Of a stretch of 64,000 bases of DNA, positions 44,987 to 56,378 are shown in pieces (position 1 is the stretch's first letter; every line of letters starts with the position of its first letter). The stretch comes from Desulfatitalea tepidiphila (GTDB taxonomy: Bacteria > Desulfobacterota > Desulfobacteria > Desulfobacterales > Desulfosarcinaceae). The stretch spans positions 62,001 to 126,000 of the forward strand of contig NZ_BCAG01000004.1 in the NCBI RefSeq assembly GCF_001293685.1. Reading direction: 5' to 3'. Both the position numbers and the translations under genes were made by a program. The notes beneath the pieces are model-generated. The model did no database searches. It saw nothing but the letters and a program-made list of their open reading frames with translations, and was not told where the DNA came from.

Positions 44987-45304
44987 ATGCCGACAGTTGA
45001 ATTTAGTGGAAAAACTTTTAACGTAGACGAAGATGGTTTCATCGATGATTACAAAAACTGGAGTGAAGAGTGGGTCCAGTATGTAAAGCAGCAGGAAGGC
45101 ATCGATGAGCTGAACGATGAACACAAAAAGGTGATCGAGGTGCTCCGCGAGTACTATGAAAAGAATGGTATCGCCCCGATGGTTCGCGTTCTTTCCAAAG
45201 TCACCGGGTTCAAACTGAAACACATTTATGAACTCTTTCCTTCCGGACCGGGCAAGGGAGCCTGTAAAATGGCAGGTCTGCCCAAACCGACCGGTTGCGT
45301 CTAA
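44987..45304 (+). CDS. dsrC: Dissimilatory sulfite reductase-associated protein DsrC
   Basis: A 105-residue protein of the DsrC/TusE family. The body (DGFIDDYKNWSEEWVQYVKQQEGI, HKKVIEVLREYYEKNGIAPMVRVLSK) and the flexible C-terminal arm (GKGACKMAGLPKPTGCV) are canonical. Both redox cysteines are present: Cys104 next to last, and Cys93 eleven positions earlier (CX10C), so it can carry the trisulfide formed by DsrAB and be reduced by DsrK- or Hdr-type enzymes. A strong AAAGGAGGAG precedes the ATG and it has its own promoter and terminator, which suits a highly expressed protein. dsrAB is not in the window. Confidence 0.96.
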   Translation: MPTVEFSGKTFNVDEDGFIDDYKNWSEEWVQYVKQQEGIDELNDEHKKVIEVLREYYEKNGIAPMVRVLSKVTGFKLKHIYELFPSGPGKGACKMAGLPKPTGCV

Positions 45305-45328
45305 TCCGATTCGGCATCAGTTCACTCG

Positions 45329-45356
45329 AAGGCCCTGCAGTGCAGGGCCTTTTTTA
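45329..45356 (+). terminator. Intrinsic terminator of dsrC
   Basis: AAGGCCCTGC (45329-45338) and GCAGGGCCTT (45342-45351) form a 10-bp stem with a 3-base loop followed by a T tract, 24 bases after the dsrC stop codon. Confidence 0.9.
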
Positions 45357-45455
45357 TTTGAGAAGTGATCCGGAAAAATGATAGCAAGAATTGAGATGTC
45401 GCCTGCCGACAAGGGTTCTAAATGAATGCTGTTCATTAAACCCGGGAGCGCAGCC

Positions 45456-45872
45456 ATGCAACTGAGCATAAAAACGCATAGCCAGACGGAAATGATCGAC
45501 ATCACCGGTGAAGTCCAGCGCCTGATCGACGCATCCGGCGTTCGGGAAGGGATTTGCATGGTTTACGTGCCGCACACGACGGCGGCGGTCACCATCAACG
45601 AAAACGCGGATCCCAGTGTGCCGACGGATATGTTAATGGTACTCAACCAGATGGTGCCTTGGAAGGCGCCTTACCGACACCGGGAGGGCAATTCGCCGGC
45701 CCACGTCAAGAGCGCCCTGATCGGGTCCTCTGAACTCGTCCAGGTAGAAGGCGGCCGCTTGGTACTCGGCACGTGGCAAGGTATCTTCTTCTGTGAATTC
45801 GATGGGCCGCGCAGCCGAAAAGTCAATATCACATGGATGGCATCGACATTCACGTCGCCGTCCCAAAGCTGA
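45456..45872 (+). CDS. YjbQ family protein (UPF0047)
   Basis: A 138-residue protein of the YjbQ/UPF0047 family, some members of which show secondary thiamine-phosphate synthase activity in vitro. The family signature VYVPHTTAAVTINENADP and the C-terminal GTWQGIFFCEFDGPR with its metal-binding residues are intact. The start at 45456 has GGGAG about 8 bases upstream; the frame is open 30 bases further upstream without a site. It begins a short unit with an AhbA/B-like gene and a nitrilase-family gene. Its physiological role is unknown. Confidence 0.88.
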   Translation: MQLSIKTHSQTEMIDITGEVQRLIDASGVREGICMVYVPHTTAAVTINENADPSVPTDMLMVLNQMVPWKAPYRHREGNSPAHVKSALIGSSELVQVEGGRLVLGTWQGIFFCEFDGPRSRKVNITWMASTFTSPSQS

Positions 45873-45882
45873 GGTCAGCCCA

Positions 45883-46335
45883 ATGAGCCTGGACGACACC
45901 GACAAGGCGATTCTCAACCGCATTCAGTCGGATTTTCCCATCGAAACTTGCCCGTTCGGCGTGATTGCCCGCGAATTGAACTTGAAGGAAAGCGAAGTCC
46001 TCCAACGGGTCCTGCAGCTCAAGCAAGCGGGCATCATTCGCCGCATCGGCGCCAATTTTGTACCCGGTAAGGTGGGGTTTGTCAGCACCCTGTGCGCGGC
46101 CCGGGTGCCTGATGACAAAATCGAGACCTTTTCCCGGGTGGTCAATCGTTATCCGGGTGTGACCCACAACTACCAACGGGACGATGAATTCAACGTGTGG
46201 TTTACGTTCATCGCCCGTTCCAGAGAAGAGATTGCCCAGAACCTCGAACGAATCGCCAAGGAGACCGGCGTGGAGACGATCCTGAACATGCCGGCGACCA
46301 AAGTGTTTAAAATTCGGGCCCAATTCGACTTGTGA
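45883..46335 (+). CDS. AsnC/Lrp-type siroheme decarboxylase-like protein (AhbA/AhbB family)
   Basis: A 150-residue protein with a winged-helix N-terminus (DKAILNRIQSDFPIETCPFGVIARELNLKESEVLQRVLQLKQ region) and an AsnC-type ligand domain containing RRIGANFVPGKVGFVSTLCAARVP and VTHNYQRDDEFNVWFTFIA. The last motif is characteristic of AhbA/AhbB (NirDLGH-type) siroheme decarboxylases, which act in the alternative haem pathway of sulfate reducers. AhbA and AhbB normally form a heterodimer; only one member is here, so either the partner is elsewhere or this is a regulatory relative. GAGGT lies upstream of the chosen ATG, 10 bases after yjbQ. Confidence 0.78.
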   Translation: MSLDDTDKAILNRIQSDFPIETCPFGVIARELNLKESEVLQRVLQLKQAGIIRRIGANFVPGKVGFVSTLCAARVPDDKIETFSRVVNRYPGVTHNYQRDDEFNVWFTFIARSREEIAQNLERIAKETGVETILNMPATKVFKIRAQFDL

Positions 46336-46336
46336 C

Positions 46337-47146
46337 ATGAAAAATCTCCGCGTCGCCGCAGTGGTGTGCCGATCGCCGGTGGGAGAGATCGAATTCAATC
46401 TATCCCGAACCGCCTTCTGGGTTCGACAAGCCCAAAAAAACGGCGTGGCGCTCATCTGTTTTCCCGAATTGAACATCACGGGCTATGTGAACCATAGCGA
46501 CATGTCAGCTTACGCCCAACCCCTCCCGGGAGATGTGAGCGAACGTCTGTCCGCGCTTGCCGCTCGGCACCGGATGATCATCCTGGCCGGAGTGGCCGAA
46601 CGAAGTGCCACAGGCAAGGCATACGCCAGTCATGGCATCTTTTGGCCCGATGGCCGGACCGGCTACTACCGGAAACTCTATCTGGCGCCCAACGAGACGC
46701 CTTACTTCGTTCCAGGCAATGACATCCCCGTTTTCGATACCACCCACGCCATCCTCGGTATCCAACTGTGCTACGATGCGCATTTTCCCGAACTTTCAAC
46801 CGCCATGACTGCCAAAGGCGCCGACATTCTCTTCATGCCCCATGCGTCACCCAGAGGAGACGCCGCCACCAAACATCGATCGTGGCTGCGCCACCTGACG
46901 GCCCGGGCCTATGACAACGGGGTCTTTGTGGTGGCCTGCAACCAACTTGGGGAAAACGACAGGGGACTCGTTTTTCCTGGCAACGCGGTGGCTATCAATC
47001 CGTCGGGTGAGGTCATCGCCAAACGCCTGGAAAGCACGGAAGGCATGCTGATAGTGGATCTCATGGCGGCTGAGATCGAAACGGTTCGGTCGCATCCCAT
47101 GCGCTACTTTTTCCCCAACCGCCGGCCTGACCTCTACGGCCGATAA
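46337..47146 (+). CDS. Carbon-nitrogen hydrolase (nitrilase superfamily amidase)
   Basis: A 269-residue enzyme with the nitrilase-superfamily triad: Glu in CFPELNITGY, Lys in YRKLYLAPNE and Cys in IQLCYDAHFPE. Members hydrolyse amides, nitriles or N-carbamoyl compounds; the substrate cannot be told here. The ATG follows the stop of the AhbA/B-like gene after one base, so the two are translationally coupled. Confidence 0.88.
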   Translation: MKNLRVAAVVCRSPVGEIEFNLSRTAFWVRQAQKNGVALICFPELNITGYVNHSDMSAYAQPLPGDVSERLSALAARHRMIILAGVAERSATGKAYASHGIFWPDGRTGYYRKLYLAPNETPYFVPGNDIPVFDTTHAILGIQLCYDAHFPELSTAMTAKGADILFMPHASPRGDAATKHRSWLRHLTARAYDNGVFVVACNQLGENDRGLVFPGNAVAINPSGEVIAKRLESTEGMLIVDLMAAEIETVRSHPMRYFFPNRRPDLYGR

Positions 47147-47233
47147 GACGCAAGAGTTCATTGCTTTCCATCAAAGGCGGCCAGCGTCCACCGGCATTCC
47201 GCGCCGCAGCCCGCTAAAGAACGGATTCTGATA

Positions 47234-47914
47234 TCAAAAGGCAGGTACGATAGTGATGCGGGGCCCATTCCGGATGATTTTGACCTGGAACCTGCGCAAC
47301 GTTTCTGCCAGCGGTCGACCGAACAGGAAATCGAGCAAAGAGGGGTCCAGGCGGGAGCGTTCAACGGTCACCTGCCGCAGGCTCTGGTCATAACGAACCA
47401 TGCCTAGCAGCTCTTTGGCCGCCGTACCGCCCATTTTCCGGTTTTTGATGGCCGTCGCCAATTCGGCGACACGCGGATAAGCGCAACGGTGCTGATGCTC
47501 GCCGACCAGGTCGAACAAACCCGGCAGACGCGACAAGAGCCGGCTACGGGTCAGGCGATCCTGATCATACATCATCATGATCGCCTGGGTGTCCCAGCAC
47601 GTGAGCACACGACACTCCGCGGGTCGGTGATCATAAATGGTGCACCCAACGGTTTCCTGGTTCAAGAACCGGCAGGTCGCGTCCGTGTCGGACACCCCCT
47701 TGATCTTGATGATGTCGCTCGGGGCCGGGCTCACCACGCCGCGGATGTTGTCGAAAGCCGGTTCACCTTCGCGAATGGTGCACAAATCCTTCAACAGGAT
47801 TTTGCCCGAGGTGACAAGCGTCTCGTCCTGGACATGCAGGGCAGGCCCGCCCTTACAGCAACAGGTTCCGCAACGCCGGCACTGGTATTCGGATGGATGC
47901 ATGACGGTCGACAT
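47234..47914 (-). CDS. YkgJ-family cysteine cluster protein
   Basis: A 226-residue protein with the YkgJ (zinc/iron-chelating) pattern: N-terminal CRRCGTCCCKGGPAL, then CRFLNQETVGCTIYDHRPAECR and later Cys (VLTC, HRCAYPR). The cysteines are thought to hold a metal or Fe-S cluster; biochemical function is not established. The C-terminal 90 residues are not recognised. AGGGGG lies just before the ATG. It is transcribed in the same direction as the pyruvate:ferredoxin oxidoreductase gene but is separated from it by that gene's terminator. Confidence 0.82.
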   Translation of the reverse strand: MSTVMHPSEYQCRRCGTCCCKGGPALHVQDETLVTSGKILLKDLCTIREGEPAFDNIRGVVSPAPSDIIKIKGVSDTDATCRFLNQETVGCTIYDHRPAECRVLTCWDTQAIMMMYDQDRLTRSRLLSRLPGLFDLVGEHQHRCAYPRVAELATAIKNRKMGGTAAKELLGMVRYDQSLRQVTVERSRLDPSLLDFLFGRPLAETLRRFQVKIIRNGPRITIVPAF

Positions 47915-47945
47915 GAGGCCCCCTATTACAACAAATCGGCCAAAT

Positions 47946-47979
47946 TAAAAAGGCCGCTTCATACCAAGATGAAGCGGCC
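47946..47979 (-). terminator. Intrinsic terminator of the pyruvate:ferredoxin oxidoreductase gene
   Basis: GGCCGCTTCAT (47952-47962) and ATGAAGCGGCC (47969-47979) form a perfect 11-bp stem with a 6-base loop; on the minus strand a U tract (complement of 47947-47951) follows. It starts 31 bases after the stop codon. Confidence 0.9.
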
Positions 47980-48009
47980 CCTGGAAAGTGCAATCCAATC
48001 GATGAGGGT

Positions 48010-52137
<4,128 letters not shown>

Positions 52138-52323
52138 ATGCGCCAAAACCACGATGAAGAGCCTAACGCGTCTATTTCCGCCTTTATCCCCAAAGCCCTG
52201 TTCGAGCGGGTGGAGGCCTTGTGCAAAGCCAAGGGTTTGGATCCCAAAGAATTCATTTTTGATGCCATCAGTGAAAAATTGGCAAACATGCACAAAGAAA
52301 AACGAAGGAAGCCCAGGCTTTAG
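52138..52323 (+). CDS. Small ribbon-helix-helix-like protein
   Basis: A 61-residue protein: SISAFIPKALFERVEALCKA, then KGLDPKEFIFDAISEKLANM and a basic tail KEKRRKPRL. One strand followed by two amphipathic helices is the ribbon-helix-helix (CopG/Arc) layout, so a DNA-binding dimer is likely. AGGGA lies about 8 bases before the ATG; the frame is open further upstream but without sense. No toxin gene is adjacent, so it is not an obvious antitoxin. The family assignment is by pattern only. Confidence 0.55.
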   Translation: MRQNHDEEPNASISAFIPKALFERVEALCKAKGLDPKEFIFDAISEKLANMHKEKRRKPRL

Positions 52324-52619
52324 ACCGTCCCAACGTGTCACACCGGATTTGACAGGCCTGGCCGTTTCGTTTAGGATAAAAACATTCGTCGCAGTGCAGC
52401 AGCGTTTCTGATCAGCAGACCGTTTCACAAGCCATTCCCCCGAATTGGATGTGCCCTTCGGATGTCGCGCCTCCGAGCGTCGAGCGAACCACCCCCTAAC
52501 TGAACTGAATAACGACCTCCCACAGTCGCTGTTTTGCTTTTCAAACCATGAGCGATGCGTGCCTGCGGCCAACCCTTCAACTTCCCGGCGCTGGGGTGCC
52601 GGGCCGAAAGGAGGTCATC
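52324..52619. other. Intergenic stretch without recognised features
   Basis: I see no gene, clear promoter or terminator in these 296 bases; the only firm element is the AAAGGAGG ribosome-binding site at its end for the gene at 52620. Confidence 0.4.
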
Positions 52620-52811
52620 ATGAAATTCAGTGACTTGTTTATTCCGCGTTGGCGGAACTCAAATCCCGACGTCCGGATCAAGGCAATTGATAAAATAGAC
52701 GATATCAACCTGCTCAAGCAGATATCCGAACGAGATGAGCACGCCATGGTGCGCGACGTCGCCGCGGACAGAATCGCGAAACTGGCGGCAACGACAAAAA
52801 TAACGGAATAA
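52620..52811 (+). CDS. Small HEAT-repeat-like protein
   Basis: A 63-residue protein preceded by a textbook AAAGGAGG 5 bases before the ATG. It contains one or two HEAT-like helical pairs (NPDVRIKAIDKIDDINLLKQI and MVRDVAADRIAKLA), the pattern of short HEAT_PBS proteins that act in protein contacts. Function is unknown. It lies 106 bases upstream of the first 7TM sensor gene. Confidence 0.6.
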   Translation: MKFSDLFIPRWRNSNPDVRIKAIDKIDDINLLKQISERDEHAMVRDVAADRIAKLAATTKITE

Positions 52812-52917
52812 CATCAAGCTTCAATCCAACGGGCAGCGCGAGTCAGGGCGCCATTGACAATCGACCCACGATAACGTATCTGCGAACCACTTTTATAGAG
52901 AGTCGCAGACGGTGCCA

Positions 52918-54234
52918 ATGCCCCCTGAATTAATCTACAGTACGCCCTTCTTTCTCGCATCGATAGCCATTCTGGTGGTGGCGGTGTTCATCCTTATTCG
53001 TCGAACCACACCCGGTGCCTGGTATTTGATCATGCTCTGCATGGCGGGGGCGTTCTGGGCGACCTGCGAAGGCATGCTCTATCTGGGCCTGGAAACGGCA
53101 GACAACATCCGCATCACCTTGATCCAGTATCTCGGCATCGCCACCGTTATCCCACTGGCGTTGATGTTTACGCTGTCAACATTCGATTTCCAGCGCTGGG
53201 TCAACACCATCAGCATCACGACGCTGACGGCCGCCGCAGCCACGATCATCGCCCTGGTCTGGAGCAACGCCTCACACCAACTGGTGTTCAGCCGTTTCTT
53301 CCCCATCGACGAAGGGCCGGTGCCCATGCTCGGCATCGAGCATGGCCCCTTATGGTGGGCGATCATCGGATATCACTATGCACTGACGGGGCTGATGAGC
53401 GCGATACTGATTCGGACCGTGCATGTCAACCAGGGCGCCCGCCGTTCCCAGGCAAGTGTCGTGCTAGCCGCCATCGGCGTGGTCTGGCTGGCCAACGCAA
53501 TCTACGTCATGGGGAAAAGCCCGGTTGCCAACATGGATCTCGGGCCTCTGGCCTTTATTTTTGTCGCCTTTTCCCTTGCCTGGGGATTTTTCAAATATGA
53601 CCTGCTTCAGCTCCTTCCCATTGCCAAGGCGCTTATTTTCAAGTCCCTGAGCGATCCCATCATCGTCATCGACGAAAAACGTCGAATCATAGACATGAAC
53701 CCCGCAGCCGAAAAACAGTTCAATTTCAAGGCCTCCGACGCCATTGCACGGAATTTCGATCAAATATTCGACAAGCACCTGCAATTAAAAGGCATTCTCG
53801 ATCAAGCCGCGGCAAGACAGCTCACCTTCCATACGGCCGAAGGGCCGCGGTTTTTCGACTTGGGCAGGTCCACGATCCGGGACAAAACGGGGAAAGAGAT
53901 CGGGCAGATCCTGATTTTCCAGGACGTCACAGAAAACAAGCTGGCAAACGAGACCATTGTTGAAAACGAGCGCATGCAAGGCGTCCTGGAAATGGCCGGT
54001 GCGGTATGCCACGATCTGAACCAGCCCGTCGCCGTCCTGTTGAAGCAGACGGATAGGCTTGAAAGCGTGATAAGCAGCGACCATGCGCTCTACCCCAAGG
54101 TGCTCAAATTGGCCGAGCAAGCCAATCGATTGAGGGAAACGACCTTGAAACTGACAGGTATCACCCGCTATGAAACCCGCGAATATCTACGCAGTAAGAT
54201 CGTCGACATCGACAAATCATCGGCAGATGCTTAA
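52918..54234 (+). CDS. 7TM-PAS sensor with histidine phosphoacceptor helix but no ATPase domain (copy 1)
   Basis: A 438-residue membrane protein. Seven hydrophobic helices fill residues 5-225 (histidine-kinase N-terminal 7TM type), a PAS domain follows at about 235-345 (SLSDPIIVIDEKRRIIDMNPAAEKQF), then a DHp-like helix with the H-box GAVCHDLNQPVAVLL near 360. The chain ends about 75 residues later, without the N, G1 and G2 boxes of the HATPase domain. ATG 52918 is used; a GTG at 52912 is possible. The gene at 54283 encodes a close paralogue. Without its own ATPase it would need phosphate from another kinase or act by heterodimerising. Confidence 0.82.
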   Translation: MPPELIYSTPFFLASIAILVVAVFILIRRTTPGAWYLIMLCMAGAFWATCEGMLYLGLETADNIRITLIQYLGIATVIPLALMFTLSTFDFQRWVNTISITTLTAAAATIIALVWSNASHQLVFSRFFPIDEGPVPMLGIEHGPLWWAIIGYHYALTGLMSAILIRTVHVNQGARRSQASVVLAAIGVVWLANAIYVMGKSPVANMDLGPLAFIFVAFSLAWGFFKYDLLQLLPIAKALIFKSLSDPIIVIDEKRRIIDMNPAAEKQFNFKASDAIARNFDQIFDKHLQLKGILDQAAARQLTFHTAEGPRFFDLGRSTIRDKTGKEIGQILIFQDVTENKLANETIVENERMQGVLEMAGAVCHDLNQPVAVLLKQTDRLESVISSDHALYPKVLKLAEQANRLRETTLKLTGITRYETREYLRSKIVDIDKSSADA

Positions 54235-54282
54235 TGGTCGCGTGCCCCAGCACTCGATCGCCCCTCTTGACGGAACGGTGTC

Positions 54283-55596
54283 ATGCGTCCCGAACTGATC
54301 TATAGTGCGCCTTTTTTCATCGCCGCGTTTCTCATCATCATCGTCGCCGTGTTCGCCTGGCGACGGCGACGGATTCGAGGCGCCCGGTATTTATCCTTGG
54401 TATGCATGGCCGGCGCGGTCTGGTCGATATTCGAGGGTTTGCTCTACCTGGGATTGAGCCTGGAGACCGACATGTGGGTCACCTATGTGCAATATCTCGG
54501 CACCGCTCCCATGATTCCCCTGGCGCTTTGTTTCACATTCGCCATTTTTGGATTCGAACGTTGGATCCATCGCACGACCAAAACGATTTTCATCCTGATT
54601 CCCCTGGCCATGTTGGCGCTGGCGTGGACCGACCCCCTGCACCACCTGGTATATAAAAATTACTACCTGATCCACGACCATGCGGTTCCCATCCGTGGTT
54701 TCGAACGCGGTATCCTATGGTGGGGCATCATCGGCACCCAGTACATACTGGCCTTTGGGCTCACCACATTTTTGATCTACGTCGCGTGGATATCGTCGGG
54801 GGTCATGCGTGCCCAGGCCGGCGTCATCCTGGCGGCGGTCTCTATCGTTTGGCTGACAAGTGCGGTCTATGTGACCGGCAACAGCCCGATTTCCCATATG
54901 GATATCAGCCCTCTGGCCTTTATTCTCGTGGCCCTGTCCATGGCGTGGGGCTTTTTCCGCTATCACCTGCTGGACGTGTTGCCCATCGCCAAGGCCGATA
55001 TCTACTCGGGTATCGGCGATCCCATCCTCGTCGTCGATGATCAGAACCACCTGTTGGATCTCAATCCCGCCGCCGAAGCCCTGTTTCATATTCGAACCTC
55101 TGCCAAGGATGCCGCCTTTCCCATGCCGATTCAACGGCCGGTCGCCCTGCCCTTGTCCCTCGCTCAACCCGAGGAAACGGTCTGCCTGGTAAACAATGGC
55201 ACGAAACGTTTTTATGAAACCCGGACAACCCCTTTGCCGGACAAACGCGGCAACCGGATCGGTCGTATGATCATCTTGCGGGACGTCACCGAGCGTCATC
55301 GCGCCCAATGGGCACTGGGCCAAAGCGAGCGGCTGCAAGGTGTGCTGGAGATGGCCGGCGCCGTGTGTCACGACTTGAACCAACCGATCATGGCCATTAT
55401 GGGCTATGCGGAATTGATCCTGCTGGACCTTGCCCAGGACGATCCCTTGTATCCCATCATGATGAATCTCACGGCGCAGTTGGAAAAAATCACCACGATC
55501 ACCCAAAAACTGATGCGCATTACCCGTTACGCGACCAAAGACTACGGCGGTCAACAGATCATCGATATTGAAAAAGCCGCCACAGCTTCTGACTAA
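54283..55596 (+). CDS. 7TM-PAS sensor with histidine phosphoacceptor helix but no ATPase domain (copy 2)
   Basis: A 437-residue paralogue of the preceding protein with the same layout: ELIYSAPFF start, seven transmembrane helices to about 225, PAS near 235-340 (GIGDPILVVDDQNHLLDLNPAAEALF), and the H-box MAGAVCHDLNQPIMAIMGY near 357, then an early end. The HATPase domain is again missing, so the loss predates or accompanies the duplication. The stop codon TAA lies inside the left arm of the palindromic element at 55593-55761, which may have supplied the present C-terminus. Confidence 0.82.
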   Translation: MRPELIYSAPFFIAAFLIIIVAVFAWRRRRIRGARYLSLVCMAGAVWSIFEGLLYLGLSLETDMWVTYVQYLGTAPMIPLALCFTFAIFGFERWIHRTTKTIFILIPLAMLALAWTDPLHHLVYKNYYLIHDHAVPIRGFERGILWWGIIGTQYILAFGLTTFLIYVAWISSGVMRAQAGVILAAVSIVWLTSAVYVTGNSPISHMDISPLAFILVALSMAWGFFRYHLLDVLPIAKADIYSGIGDPILVVDDQNHLLDLNPAAEALFHIRTSAKDAAFPMPIQRPVALPLSLAQPEETVCLVNNGTKRFYETRTTPLPDKRGNRIGRMIILRDVTERHRAQWALGQSERLQGVLEMAGAVCHDLNQPIMAIMGYAELILLDLAQDDPLYPIMMNLTAQLEKITTITQKLMRITRYATKDYGGQQIIDIEKAATASD

Positions 55597-55761
55597 GTGG
55601 TCGCGGGCAAAAATACAGTGACGCAACGAGATGGTCGAGGCGCCCGTCCCGCAAGGCGCGAGAAGCGAGAATAGCGGGCCTATTTGAGCGCCGAGCAACG
55701 CAGTCGGGACGGGATGCATCGGCCATCGAATGCCGCTGTATTTATGCTTGCGACCACTAAG
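55593..55761. mobile_element. MITE-like palindromic element abutting a stop codon
   Basis: A 169-bp unit bounded by 26-bp inverted arms (55593-55618 and 55736-55761; 22 of 26 positions match). A second inverted pair lies inside (55630-55651 with 55705-55727), so the whole element can fold into one long cruciform. It encodes nothing. The left arm includes the TAA of the upstream gene. This is the structure of a non-autonomous MITE or large REP element; a second copy was not seen in the window. Confidence 0.7.
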
Positions 55762-55811
55762 ATTCCGCCGGCGCTCGCCGCCGGCAAACACGCAGGGGAG
55801 GAATGATCGAC

Positions 55812-56339
55812 ATGACACCTGGCCGAACAGGGACGTTCACCCTCTTTCTGGTTCTATGGATCGCCGCGCAGGGCTGCGCCGTGCCGCAGAAAATGTGGCC
55901 GCAAAAAGATATGGCACCCGCCGTGCGCACCGGCACCGTCGATGCGCCTAACATCCTGGTGGCCTCACGCCACAGTGCGTTCAAAACCGCACTGGTCGAC
56001 GAACTCGGCCAACAAATGGCGTCCAGGGGGTTAAGTTTGGAAATCTTGGGGATAGAGGCGCTGGAAACGGTTGAGATGGAACGGTACGACGCGGTGGTGA
56101 TCATCAGCACCTGTCTGGCATGGGGATTGGATACGCGGGTGCGCGCCTTCGTCGATCGGCAACCCCGCCACGACAAGTTGATTCTGGTCACCACCTCAGC
56201 GGCCGGCGATTGGCTTCCTGATGGCGAAATGCAGGCTTACGATGCCATCTCCGCGGCGTCCGAAATCGCCGAGGTGGAAGCCGTGGCGCGCAACGTCATG
56301 TCGAGCCTCCTATCGGTCATTGGCGATGTGAGCCCTTGA
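55812..56339 (+). CDS. Flavodoxin-like predicted lipoprotein
   Basis: About 175 residues. The leader (TGTFTLFLVLWIAAQGC) ends in a lipobox Cys, predicting an exported lipoprotein. The mature part has flavodoxin-like alternation: NILVASRHSAFKTALVDELGQQM, then MERYDAVVIISTCLAWGLDTRVRAFV and KLILVTTSAAGDWL. In flavodoxins the first loop after strand 1 binds the phosphate of FMN; here it reads ASRHSAF, related but not canonical, so FMN binding is uncertain. GGGGAGG lies upstream; ATG 55803 is an alternative start. A GC-rich hairpin (GCCGGCG/CGCCGGC) precedes it. It converges with the CoA-transferase gene. Confidence 0.65.
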   Translation: MTPGRTGTFTLFLVLWIAAQGCAVPQKMWPQKDMAPAVRTGTVDAPNILVASRHSAFKTALVDELGQQMASRGLSLEILGIEALETVEMERYDAVVIISTCLAWGLDTRVRAFVDRQPRHDKLILVTTSAAGDWLPDGEMQAYDAISAASEIAEVEAVARNVMSSLLSVIGDVSP

Positions 56340-56378
56340 TGGTTGATGGATTCCTAAAAAAATAGTCGGACGGTGCCG

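Noticed and set aside
52138-52811. The two small genes as a toxin-antitoxin pair
   Set aside because: The ribbon-helix-helix-like and HEAT-like genes are about 300 bases apart, and neither resembles a toxin.
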